A stretch of DNA of 32,699 bases from Nocardia alni (GTDB lineage Bacteria > Actinomycetota > Actinomycetes > Mycobacteriales > Mycobacteriaceae). The DNA lies in assembly GCF_019038435.1 (NCBI RefSeq), contig NZ_JAGPOX010000113.1, forward strand, positions 1 to 32,699, given 5' to 3'. Below the pieces are notes generated by a model that did not search any database, had not been told where the DNA came from, and was given only the letters and a program-made list of their open reading frames with translations. The translations under genes were made by a program, and so were the position numbers. Every line of letters starts with the position of its first letter. Within the stretch, counting starts at the first letter, position 1. Positions 15,776 to 22,996 of this stretch are shown in pieces.

Positions 15776-16291
15776 TCACGTTTCCTCATAGATGACCCCG
15801 GGGTTGAAGACCTCGTTGACGAGAACCTTTTCGCCCGAGGAGAATTCGATTTCGTATGCCCGGCCCGGCGCCCCCTCGGGCAGCATGCCGAACCGCTTGC
15901 CGGTCACTCCATGGGCGAGCATCCGCCGGCGTTCGTACATACCGGAATCGCGCGTATGGACACCGAACGGCGTATCGTCGCGCGGAATGAGAACGTCTCG
16001 ATCGGATCTGCGATAGACGATGATGTTCTCGCTGACCAAATTGTCGAATCCGTCGAATAGTCGTGAACGCCGGATCGCGAGATCCGGATACTCGTCCCCC
16101 CGGAACACCGCGGACAGATATACGCTGACCCGGTCGCTCACGCAGTCCGCTTCGGACGGCAGTGTCTCCGCACGCAACTTCGAGCCGATAAGGGTCTGCA
16201 ACATCAGAGTCGTCGACCCGTCTCCTTCCAGCATCACGCGAGTCATGACAGACAAATCCACCGAGCGCACCAGCTCCGGGTAGGTGTACAT
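15776..16291 (-). CDS. UbiC-like chorismate lyase (DUF98 family)
   Basis: Predicted to split chorismate into 4-hydroxybenzoate and pyruvate. The 171-residue form shows the family order: LSVMTRVMLEGDGSTTLMLQ (13-32), a core strand LAIRRSRLFDG (71-81), SENIIVYRRSD, the PFGVHTRDSGMYERRRM segment corresponding to PLGRLL--RGL-ERREI, and a closing YEIEFSSGEKVLVNEVFNP. Glu160 there matches the family glutamate that holds chorismate or product. The ATG at 16291 was chosen for AAGGGGCGAG upstream and the fit to family length; the frame stays open to 16531 but that would run into the divergent gene. It is translationally coupled to the halogenase. The match is by motif pattern and not full alignment. 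Confidence 0.72.
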   Translation of the reverse strand: MYTYPELVRSVDLSVMTRVMLEGDGSTTLMLQTLIGSKLRAETLPSEADCVSDRVSVYLSAVFRGDEYPDLAIRRSRLFDGFDNLVSENIIVYRRSDRDVLIPRDDTPFGVHTRDSGMYERRRMLAHGVTGKRFGMLPEGAPGRAYEIEFSSGEKVLVNEVFNPGVIYEET

Positions 16292-16420
16292 CCGAAACTC
16301 GCCCCTTTTCCGCAATGCCGAATCGAGTCGTACATCAATTACGCTAACCGGTTCCCGGAGTTGGGGATATAGCGGCAATAGCGGTTTATAGCCACCAATG
16401 GGAAGCCGGGATCGGACGCT

Positions 16421-16434
16421 TACGCTCGACAGTA
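16421..16434 (+). promoter_or_regulatory. Candidate -10 box for a leaderless start
   Basis: TACGCT (16421-16426) ends 7 bases before the ATG at 16434, so transcription would begin at or next to the start codon. No ribosome site precedes this ATG or the in-frame ATG at 16398. Leaderless mRNAs are common in actinomycetes. No clear -35 is seen. Confidence 0.35.
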
Positions 16435-16847
16435 TGCTTGATTCCATCGTCGGAAAAACAATCCGATTACACCTACCCAACGGATGGGTTTTCGAGCCCT
16501 GGTTCACCGGGCCCGATTTCATTGAATACACGCTCGTAGCGGGCCCTCACGCCGGACGTCATGCCATCCAGAAGCCGGTCTACGCCCGGCCCGCGCCCAG
16601 TCTGGAGACGCTCGCCTGGTACGAGGAGACCGGAACCGTCGTACACCTGAGCTGGCATCTGGAGAGCATGACCGTCGACCGGCACGCCGCCGTGCCCCGA
16701 TGGCTCGCCGACAGCGACATGGCCGTCAGCGCCGGGGACAATCAGTCCGAGGAATTCCTGGAACGGATGCGAAAGCTTGCCGACCAGGGACCGGACATGC
16801 CCCGGCACATCTACTCCGATCACGGCTTCTTCGAGCTGATCGGGTAG
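16434..16847 (+). CDS. Phenolic-acid-decarboxylase-like protein (PadC/MoaF fold)
   Basis: A 137-residue lipocalin-like protein resembling PadC: IVGKTIRLHLPNGWVFEPW, FIEYTLVAGPHAGRHAIQK, AWYEETGTVVHLSWHLES, VPRWLADSD. By eye alignment to Bacillus PadC, Arg41 and Glu64 are kept (Arg42 and Glu64 here), but the two tyrosines of IYTYENGW (Tyr11, Tyr13) are both leucine (Leu12, Leu14). These tyrosines are thought to hold the substrate carboxylate, so ordinary cinnamate decarboxylation is doubtful. It is also shorter than PadC at the C-terminus. MoaF-like proteins share the fold and are the alternative. The gene is divergent from the chorismate lyase (142 bp between starts), suggesting a phenolic ligand or substrate in the same pathway. 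Confidence 0.65.
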   Translation: MLDSIVGKTIRLHLPNGWVFEPWFTGPDFIEYTLVAGPHAGRHAIQKPVYARPAPSLETLAWYEETGTVVHLSWHLESMTVDRHAAVPRWLADSDMAVSAGDNQSEEFLERMRKLADQGPDMPRHIYSDHGFFELIG

Positions 16848-16879
16848 CGCTCCGCCGATGCCACATCCGCGGCGGAGCG
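16848..16879. terminator. Bidirectional hairpin between convergent genes
   Basis: CGCTCCGCCG-N12-CGGCGGAGCG is a perfect 10-bp stem starting at the base after the decarboxylase-like stop and ending 5 bases before the stop of the convergent LAL gene. Its placement strongly suggests a shared terminator, although no T tract follows. Confidence 0.65.
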
Positions 16880-16883
16880 ATTC

Positions 16884-19694
16884 TCACGACCGGCCCGCAT
16901 AGGCGACCGCGACCTGCACTCGTGACTGCAGGCCGAGTTTCGCCAGAATATTGGAGACATGTGTCTGAATGGTTCGGGGCGACAAGAACATCTGTGCCGC
17001 GATATCCGCGTTCGAGCCGCCTTTTGCCACGAGTACGGCAACCTTCTGTTCGGTGACGGTCAGTGCCTCCCAGCCGCTCTTGGGCCGTTTACGCGATCCG
17101 CGAGTGCCGCGGCGCACGCGGAACAGTCGCAGCCGAGCCTCGGCCCGCGCGATATCCCATCGCGCGCCCAGCGCGGAGTAGCCGTCGACCGCCGTCTCCA
17201 ATGCCGCACGCGCCGAAGAGAGCTGGTCGTCAACCGCGAACATGACCGCCAAGGTCTCGTACGTCTGCGCCACACAGAGGGGGCGGCCGGCCTGGTTGTA
17301 GGCGTCTGCCGCCTGCCCGACGAGTTCGATGCGCTGGTCGGCGACTCCCCGGCACAGCAGGGCCGTGGCCCGCCTACTCGACGTCGCGTGCACCGCCGCC
17401 AGCCTCTCGGCCGCCACCGCGACCCTGGCCACGACATCCTGGTCCCCGGTGATGGTGGCAAGCCTCGAGATGTCGGGATAGATGTCGTACACGGTGGCCA
17501 TCGGCCTCGTGCCGCCTCCGTCGAGAAGTTCCAGAAGATCGATCATCTCGGCCAACGCGCGATCGGGCCGTCCCATACTCTCGTGCGCGAGTGCTGCCGC
17601 CCACCACACGAACTGCATGTATCCCCGTGCTCCGAGGTGGTGGCGATCCGCGGTCACGCCCGTGAGCATGCCCTCGTGAAAGGTGCCGCGATGCACGGCG
17701 ATCAGTGCGGCCATGCCACGGGCCGCGGGGGCGATACCGTACGGGTCCGGGCCGGTGGGGCGGTCTTGCGGCCCCTCGAGGGGCTCATCCCACCGACCTG
17801 TGAGAAATAGCAGCCGACGATGGGCCAACTCGCTGATCGGCATGAGCAGTCCGGATTGCGGCTGGTCACGCACCAGCGCCGCGGCGAACACCCGATCGGC
17901 TTCGGCGAATCGATCCAACTCGATCAGGCAGCAGGCGCGGAACAGGTACGGGTCGAACCGATCCCATCGCTGTGTGCCCGCGGGCACCCGCTCGTACGAC
18001 TCGACCAGACGATCGCTGATCTCCAGTGCCTGATCGAGCCGACCAGCACTGTAGTGCAGGCTGCCGAACACCTGCAGCGCGTAGTAATCGCCCAGCGAAT
18101 CTCCTTGCTCGGCAGAGATTTCGATCGCCAACTCCGCTTCCCCCCGAGCCTCGTCGCGGGCCAGGAAGTACGACGCCAGGGCACAGAGCCCGCGCAAGCG
18201 ACCCTCGTCGGTCCGGGTGAGATCGGGTTGCGACAACGCGATCCGGCCCTCGGCAACGGCATCGACCAGTCGGCCCTGCCGAAAGCACACCTGAACCAGC
18301 AACCAGTGCAGCTCATGGGCGTTCGCCGGCTTCGGTGACTGTGCCAGGGCCGAGCGGGCCTCGGATTCGGCCTCCGGATAGAGGCCGTCCAACAGCAGCG
18401 CGCGAATGAGACACCCGCGCAGCGCATCCCGGGTAGGACTCGCAAGATTCGGCCTGCTCAGTGCGCGCACCAGGGCTTCGGAAGCCAGCCTGGAATCTCG
18501 TGCCATCAATGTCGGCGCCATGGTCACGAGCCACTCGACGAGCGACTCGCTGGGCGGCGCCGGATCGGCGAGCAGATACATCGCGATCCGGTCGGCCGGC
18601 GCGTTCATCGACACCAGTACAGCGGCCGCCCGCCGCTGCAACCCCATGCGCAGGGACGGCGGCACATGGGCCGCGAGCACCCGGCGAATCAGGTCATGAC
18701 GGAAAACCAGTTCGCCGGTGTCATGTTCGAGCAGCCCGACCTCGACGGCCCCGCGCACCGCGTTCCAGACCTCGAGTACGGGTGTGTCCAGGACCTCGGC
18801 CAGCTCGACGGCATCGACCTGCGGGGTCAGCACCGCGGCGACCTCCAGCACACGGCGGATCCCGTGGGGCAGATAGTCCAATCGCCGCATGATCAGCTCG
18901 AGCACTTCGGGTGGTAGTGGCGCTCCGTCGGCGATCGGTGTATCGGACCGCAGCACACCGGTCACCAGCGCGGTGACATACCCGGGGTTGCCCGCCGCGC
19001 CGGCGGCCGCATCGATCAGTCCTGGGGTGACGGACTGTCCGCTCATCGACTCCACCAATGCGCGAACTTCGGAGTCCGGCAGCCGATCCAATGTCAGCTT
19101 ATGGGCGCCGACGCCGCCCAACTCGGTCAGCAGCGTCGACACGCCCTCGTCGAGCCGCGAGGTGCGCATCGTGGCCATCACGAAAATCGGGAGTTCTGCG
19201 GCCTCTGCCGCCAGTCGCCGCAGCACCGACAAACTCGCGGCATCGGCCCACTGGATATCGTCTATCAACAGCGCGACCGGGCCCTCGGCGCACCAGCGGC
19301 GCAACAGATCCACCACAGCGGATACCGCCGCCAGTTCGGCATACGGCAGCCGGTTGCCGGCCGCTTCCTCGTCGCCCGACGCCTCCGGCCGGCGGCCGGG
19401 AACCGGCGCCGAGGTCAGGGCCAGACACGATCCGATGAGTGCGAACGGCAGGCGCTGCTCCAGTTCGGTGCCGGCGCCGAGCATTACCCGCATGCCGCGC
19501 TCGCATGCGAGATCGGCCGCCTGACGAATCAGCGCCGTCTTTCCGATGCCGGACTCACCGTCGACCAGGACTATGGCCCCACGACCCGCACCCGCTCGGT
19601 CGATGAACGAGGCGACATCGCGCAATTGCGCCGAACGACCGACGAAGACCGGCGACGCGGCGACGCCGACAGCCGAGGCCTCGATCTCCAGCAT
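16884..19694 (-). CDS. Large ATP-binding LuxR-family (LAL) regulator
   Basis: A 936-residue regulator. The N-terminal AAA/NACHT-like ATPase has FVGRSAQL (17-24), the Walker A loop GESGIGKT (46-53) and Walker B ALLIDDIQWAD, with a sensor-like ATMRTSRLDEG. A long helical, TPR-like middle follows. The C-terminal LuxR helix-turn-helix reads LTVTEQKVAVLVAKGGSNADIAAQMF and SPRTIQTHVSNILAKLG. The ATG at 19694 was chosen for GGAGG 10 bases upstream; further in-frame starts at 19721 and 19787 lack a site. LAL proteins commonly act as pathway-specific activators in actinomycete biosynthetic loci, and this one abuts the halogenase/chorismate-lyase genes, so it is the likely local activator. Confidence 0.92.
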   Translation of the reverse strand: MLEIEASAVGVAASPVFVGRSAQLRDVASFIDRAGAGRGAIVLVDGESGIGKTALIRQAADLACERGMRVMLGAGTELEQRLPFALIGSCLALTSAPVPGRRPEASGDEEAAGNRLPYAELAAVSAVVDLLRRWCAEGPVALLIDDIQWADAASLSVLRRLAAEAAELPIFVMATMRTSRLDEGVSTLLTELGGVGAHKLTLDRLPDSEVRALVESMSGQSVTPGLIDAAAGAAGNPGYVTALVTGVLRSDTPIADGAPLPPEVLELIMRRLDYLPHGIRRVLEVAAVLTPQVDAVELAEVLDTPVLEVWNAVRGAVEVGLLEHDTGELVFRHDLIRRVLAAHVPPSLRMGLQRRAAAVLVSMNAPADRIAMYLLADPAPPSESLVEWLVTMAPTLMARDSRLASEALVRALSRPNLASPTRDALRGCLIRALLLDGLYPEAESEARSALAQSPKPANAHELHWLLVQVCFRQGRLVDAVAEGRIALSQPDLTRTDEGRLRGLCALASYFLARDEARGEAELAIEISAEQGDSLGDYYALQVFGSLHYSAGRLDQALEISDRLVESYERVPAGTQRWDRFDPYLFRACCLIELDRFAEADRVFAAALVRDQPQSGLLMPISELAHRRLLFLTGRWDEPLEGPQDRPTGPDPYGIAPAARGMAALIAVHRGTFHEGMLTGVTADRHHLGARGYMQFVWWAAALAHESMGRPDRALAEMIDLLELLDGGGTRPMATVYDIYPDISRLATITGDQDVVARVAVAAERLAAVHATSSRRATALLCRGVADQRIELVGQAADAYNQAGRPLCVAQTYETLAVMFAVDDQLSSARAALETAVDGYSALGARWDIARAEARLRLFRVRRGTRGSRKRPKSGWEALTVTEQKVAVLVAKGGSNADIAAQMFLSPRTIQTHVSNILAKLGLQSRVQVAVAYAGRS

Positions 19695-19965
19695 GGATCC
19701 GACACCTCCGGCACTCACCATCCCACTATCGGGCCAACGACGGAAATCCGCCGCAGAATTTCGCAAATCTACTGTCTTGCAATACATTCCATATACTTCG
19801 TTCGCCCATCACCCCACGCCAGCGGTTATCGGCGCCCACGATTATCTGTCGCAAGACCTCAGAGGCCGCGCCCTGCACGCAGCGATTTCCGAGCTTCGAT
19901 GTCCTTTGTCACGATCGGCCGCGGCGATGTTCACACCGCTTCGCCTCGGTTCGCAGCCGACCCGC
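19695..19965. other. 271-bp gap upstream of the LAL gene
   Basis: It contains a short AT-richer patch at about 19760-19805, including TATATG and TTGCAA on the minus strand, but no pair with correct spacing. No gene or repeat is recognised. It must hold the LAL promoter and the end of the upstream four-gene block. Confidence 0.4.
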
Positions 19966-20502
19966 TCACGGCCCCGAAGCCATATCGGCTACCGCCTTCC
20001 CGATTCTTCCCGCCGGCCAAGGCTTCTCGACCGATTCCAGCCTTGCCGACCGCAGCATGTTCAGCGCCGAGGCCAGTTGGAGCTGCCGATCGGTCGAGTC
20101 CCACTGACCGTCGTCGACCGGCCGTGTCCGGTCGCGAACCGGGGTCCCGCGCCGCCGCGCCGCCGCGGCTGCTGTCAGTACTATCGCCTCGGCGAGCGCC
20201 CGGCCCCACTGCTGGGCCAGCTCATCGACAGCGGGGTCGTGAAACCCGGCGAGTTCTTCGCGGCCTTCGCTGATCGCGCCCAACTGTTCGACCAGGACGG
20301 TCATCGGGTCCCGCCGGCGCGGTCCGAGACGACGAGCCGCACCGGTGAGCAGACTGTCGAGCGACTCGAGACTGCGCACAGCGGCACGCGCCGCGCACCG
20401 TCGGGCCCGGCGCTCACTCCGAGCTCGCACGGCGGCCCATATCCCCGCGGTCATCGACGCATCGGTGGCGCCGTCGTGATCGCGGCCGGATCCGAACGTC
20501 AT
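19966..20502 (-). CDS. DUF6545-like stand-alone tail-domain protein
   Basis: A 178-residue Ala/Arg-rich helical protein with no membrane segment. Its core (MTVLVEQLGAISEGREELAGFHDPAVDELAQQWGRALAEAIVLTAAA and RQLQLASALNMLRSAR, about 67-160) aligns by eye with the C-terminal tail of the membrane protein at 21718-22995 (VALAYQVCAIAEGRKQLAEYRDEQVEEAAAQWGQVLAEAIRLAAAA and RDLRLASALTMLQT). It therefore looks like a free paralogue of that cytoplasmic domain (DUF6545-like). The ATG overlaps the metallopeptidase stop by ATGA, so it is the last gene of that operon. Function unknown. Confidence 0.7.
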   Translation of the reverse strand: MTFGSGRDHDGATDASMTAGIWAAVRARSERRARRCAARAAVRSLESLDSLLTGAARRLGPRRRDPMTVLVEQLGAISEGREELAGFHDPAVDELAQQWGRALAEAIVLTAAAAARRRGTPVRDRTRPVDDGQWDSTDRQLQLASALNMLRSARLESVEKPWPAGRIGKAVADMASGP

Positions 20503-21071
20503 GACCGCGCACCGCCCATCGATGAGTCCAGGCCCAGCATTCCGGTGGTGCCGGGGCGCAGCGAACTGCGCTGCGGCGGCATGGAACGACTCACCAGGAG
20601 TGTCCCGAAATACTCACACGCCAGCTCCGCCCTGCTGCGGCCGCCACATCGTGTGCGCAGCATCAGGAGTCCTGCCAGAAGTTCCGGCGGCAGGTCGGGG
20701 ACCTGCTCGGCCATGATCCGGACCGGTACCCGCTCGGTCGGCGCCTTCCCGTCGTCGAGCCCGAGCGCGTGGCCGAGTTCGTGACCGGCCACCAGCGTTT
20801 CGATCGGTCCGCCACCCCGGTACGACTCATCGATCGTGATCACCAGCGGCCCGGCCGCGGTGCCGAGGAGACTCCCGGTGTAGCGCGGACTCGCGGTGTA
20901 GCACAGGCGTAGCGGGGCGCCCATGATGGCGGCGGCCTGATCGAGCAACTCGCCGGCGGTCAGGAATCGTCCCTCGGGCACATCGAACAGTGCCGCCGCG
21001 GCCTCGACCCGGCGCATCGTGGGCGTATCGAGCCGGCCGTTCCAGAATCGACTACGCAGGCGGTCGAACAT
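20499..21071 (-). CDS. ImmA/IrrE-like zinc metallopeptidase (ParH-like)
   Basis: A 190-residue soluble protein with a zinc-protease motif VAGHELGHALGLD (HELGH at 97-101) and a downstream acidic helix RAELACEYFGTLLV whose Glu149 or Glu153 could be the third ligand. PLVITIDESYRGG before the motif is typical of ImmA/IrrE peptidases, which cleave or release a partner XRE repressor. The ATG at 21071 has GGGGA 7 bases upstream and overlaps the XRE gene by 20 bases; a longer in-frame start at 21119 is less likely. The downstream overlap (ATGA) ties it to the tail-domain protein. The genetic pairing with XRE strongly suggests a peptidase-repressor pair. Confidence 0.82.
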   Translation of the reverse strand: MFDRLRSRFWNGRLDTPTMRRVEAAAALFDVPEGRFLTAGELLDQAAAIMGAPLRLCYTASPRYTGSLLGTAAGPLVITIDESYRGGGPIETLVAGHELGHALGLDDGKAPTERVPVRIMAEQVPDLPPELLAGLLMLRTRCGGRSRAELACEYFGTLLVSRSMPPQRSSLRPGTTGMLGLDSSMGGARS

Positions 21072-21633
21072 CGGATTCCCCAGACGACTGGTCGACGGCG
21101 ATCGGCACGGAGCCGACATTGTTCAACAGCCACTGCATGACCTGGCCGCCGAGCTGCGCCAGCGCCTCGGAGCTCGGCTGCCCGGCTCGCGCACCGAACA
21201 TGTACATCTCGGTGTCGCGAGCCGCATTGACGAATCCGACCTGCGCGGCGATGCGCCGGGCGTACTCACCGTCGTGATCGGCGAAAAACGCACTGCCCGT
21301 GTGGAAGAACGCGCCGAGTGTGCGCATGACATCCAGCGTGGGGTTGGTCTTGGCGCCGCTGAGCATGTCCGCCAGATACGTTTTGCTCAGCGCATACCCG
21401 GCCGCGTGCTCCGCGGCGACGGGACGGCCGTCGAATGCGATCTTCCGGCCGATCATGTCGGCCATCTCGGTGGCCGAGAACGGCTCGTTTCGCCCCGGCG
21501 GAAGTATGGTGCGCCGCGCCCAGTCGAGCCGCTCGCGAAAGGTCCCCAGGGGCGGTACCCCGGGTTGCACGGCGCCCGACTCGGCCGATGCGCCGCCACG
21601 GGATTCACCCGGGCCGGAGGGATGAGCGCTCAC
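21052..21633 (-). CDS. XRE-family helix-turn-helix regulator
   Basis: A 193-residue protein. A disordered Ser/Gly/Pro N-terminus (1-30) is followed by LGTFRERLDWARRTIL, FSATEMADMIG and ALSKTYLADMLSGAKTNPTLDVMRTLGAFF, the pattern of an XRE DNA-binding domain, then a helical C-terminal region containing a FVNAARDTEMYMFGARAG segment. The GTG at 21633 was chosen for GGGAGC 6 bases upstream over an in-frame ATG at 21702. It overlaps the metallopeptidase gene by 20 bases and is the first gene of the three-gene overlap block. It probably represses its own operon until the peptidase or the membrane protein signals. Confidence 0.8.
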   Translation of the reverse strand: MSAHPSGPGESRGGASAESGAVQPGVPPLGTFRERLDWARRTILPPGRNEPFSATEMADMIGRKIAFDGRPVAAEHAAGYALSKTYLADMLSGAKTNPTLDVMRTLGAFFHTGSAFFADHDGEYARRIAAQVGFVNAARDTEMYMFGARAGQPSSEALAQLGGQVMQWLLNNVGSVPIAVDQSSGESDVRPPA

Positions 21634-21700
21634 CGGTTGCTCCCTGTCTCGATCACGGGTCCCGAGCCGACTGGGCTCTCCGCATGGTTTCAGCAAATCC

Positions 21701-21706
21701 ACTATA
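21701..21706 (-). promoter_or_regulatory. Candidate -10 box for the XRE operon
   Basis: On the minus strand TATAGT lies 68-73 bases before the GTG at 21633, inside the 84-bp gap after the membrane-protein gene. No good -35 is seen at 16-18 bases, so it may depend on an activator or an alternative sigma factor. Confidence 0.3.
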
Positions 21707-21717
21707 GCGGCCTACCT

Positions 21718-22995
21718 CTAGGAATTCAGAGCTAGATGACTAGATTCTTCGGACGCTATAGCGGACCGGCCATTCACGGTCTCAGCGTGAGACGGTTCGT
21801 GTCCGACCTGTGGTCCGGCGAATCGCCCGTACTCTCCGGTATTGTGCAGTGTTTGCAGCATGGTCAGGGCCGAGGCGAGCCGCAGATCTCGCTCGAGTTC
21901 GGCGCGCAGGTCGAGCCGCGACGCGGTGGCCGGGGCCGCGCGCGTACGGCATTCCTGGGCCGCGGCCGCCAGCCGGATCGCCTCGGCCAGTACCTGTCCC
22001 CACTGGGCCGCCGCCTCTTCGACCTGCTCGTCCCGGTATTCGGCCAACTGCTTGCGCCCCTCGGCGATGGCGCAGACCTGATATGCCAGCGCCACGGTCG
22101 GATCCCTGCGCAGCAGGCCCAGACCGCGCCGCATCCGCATCGGCGCGCCGGAACCGACAAGCTTGTGCAACATCCGGAGCTGCCGGTAGTGCATTCGCGC
22201 CGCCTGTTTTTCGCTCGCGGAGCCGAACAAGCGCTCCAGCTGAGGTTTCCACACCCGGCAACTGAATGCTATGCACCCCATGACCGCTCCCACGCCGGCG
22301 ATGGAGTCGGCAGCCGGCATCCACGAAGACGCCCGAACCCCCGCCACGGCGCTCGCGCACACGGCCGCCACCGCCAGTGCGTACAGGACCGTGGCGGTCA
22401 TGCCCGCCTCGAGCAACGCCAATCCCGAACCGAGCCACCGTATTCCGCCTGCGGAACTCGCAACCCGCACCCGGTGCATCCGGACCGTGGCCCATGCCCA
22501 CAGTCCGCCGTACATCACCGTGAACCCGAAAATCATCGCCCACGTCGCCAGATCGTGCGCATATGCCACGAAGGACCCGACCGGCTGCTCATCCGCATGG
22601 ACACCGGCGGCGAACAGCAACGTCAACAGCGCACTACCGCCGATGACCACCAGGCCGAGGGTGCTCTTGCGCGGTGTGCCCCGCACGATGGTCAGCGTCG
22701 TCGACGGCCAGGTGCTGATCCACAGGTGCATGCCGCCGCCGCACACGATGTACGCCGAGAACTGCACCAGCACAGCGAGGTTGGGCACGCCGACCGCGGC
22801 GTCGAGCCGATGGTACACATCGGGAATCTGAACGAACACCCCGAGTGCGCCCGGCAGGATCATCCCCACCATCGCCCACCGCGCCCGGTCCCACGTCCGG
22901 CTGCGAACCATGTCCGCGACCGTCGTCGCGATGACGGCCACCGCGAACAGGGTCACGAAGATGAATTCCGGCGCGATCACCAGGTAGCCGCCCAT
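21718..22995 (-). CDS. MAB_1171c-type 7-TM membrane protein with cytoplasmic tail
   Basis: A 425-residue integral membrane protein. About seven hydrophobic segments can be seen: residues about 5-28, 40-58, 73-95, 110-130, 144-170, 188-222 and 230-250. A soluble tail (about 255-400) carries the DUF6545-like domain, rich in helices. It matches the MAB_1171c family, annotated as putative transporter but without demonstrated transport, and these genes are usually found with XRE and ImmA/IrrE partners. A membrane sensor role is at least as likely. The ATG follows the LacI-regulator stop by one base (TGAGATG) with GGAGG about 9 bases upstream, so it could be translated from the ABC-lyase operon mRNA. 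Confidence 0.75.
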   Translation of the reverse strand: MGGYLVIAPEFIFVTLFAVAVIATTVADMVRSRTWDRARWAMVGMILPGALGVFVQIPDVYHRLDAAVGVPNLAVLVQFSAYIVCGGGMHLWISTWPSTTLTIVRGTPRKSTLGLVVIGGSALLTLLFAAGVHADEQPVGSFVAYAHDLATWAMIFGFTVMYGGLWAWATVRMHRVRVASSAGGIRWLGSGLALLEAGMTATVLYALAVAAVCASAVAGVRASSWMPAADSIAGVGAVMGCIAFSCRVWKPQLERLFGSASEKQAARMHYRQLRMLHKLVGSGAPMRMRRGLGLLRRDPTVALAYQVCAIAEGRKQLAEYRDEQVEEAAAQWGQVLAEAIRLAAAAQECRTRAAPATASRLDLRAELERDLRLASALTMLQTLHNTGEYGRFAGPQVGHEPSHAETVNGRSAIASEESSHLALNS

Positions 22996-22996
22996 C

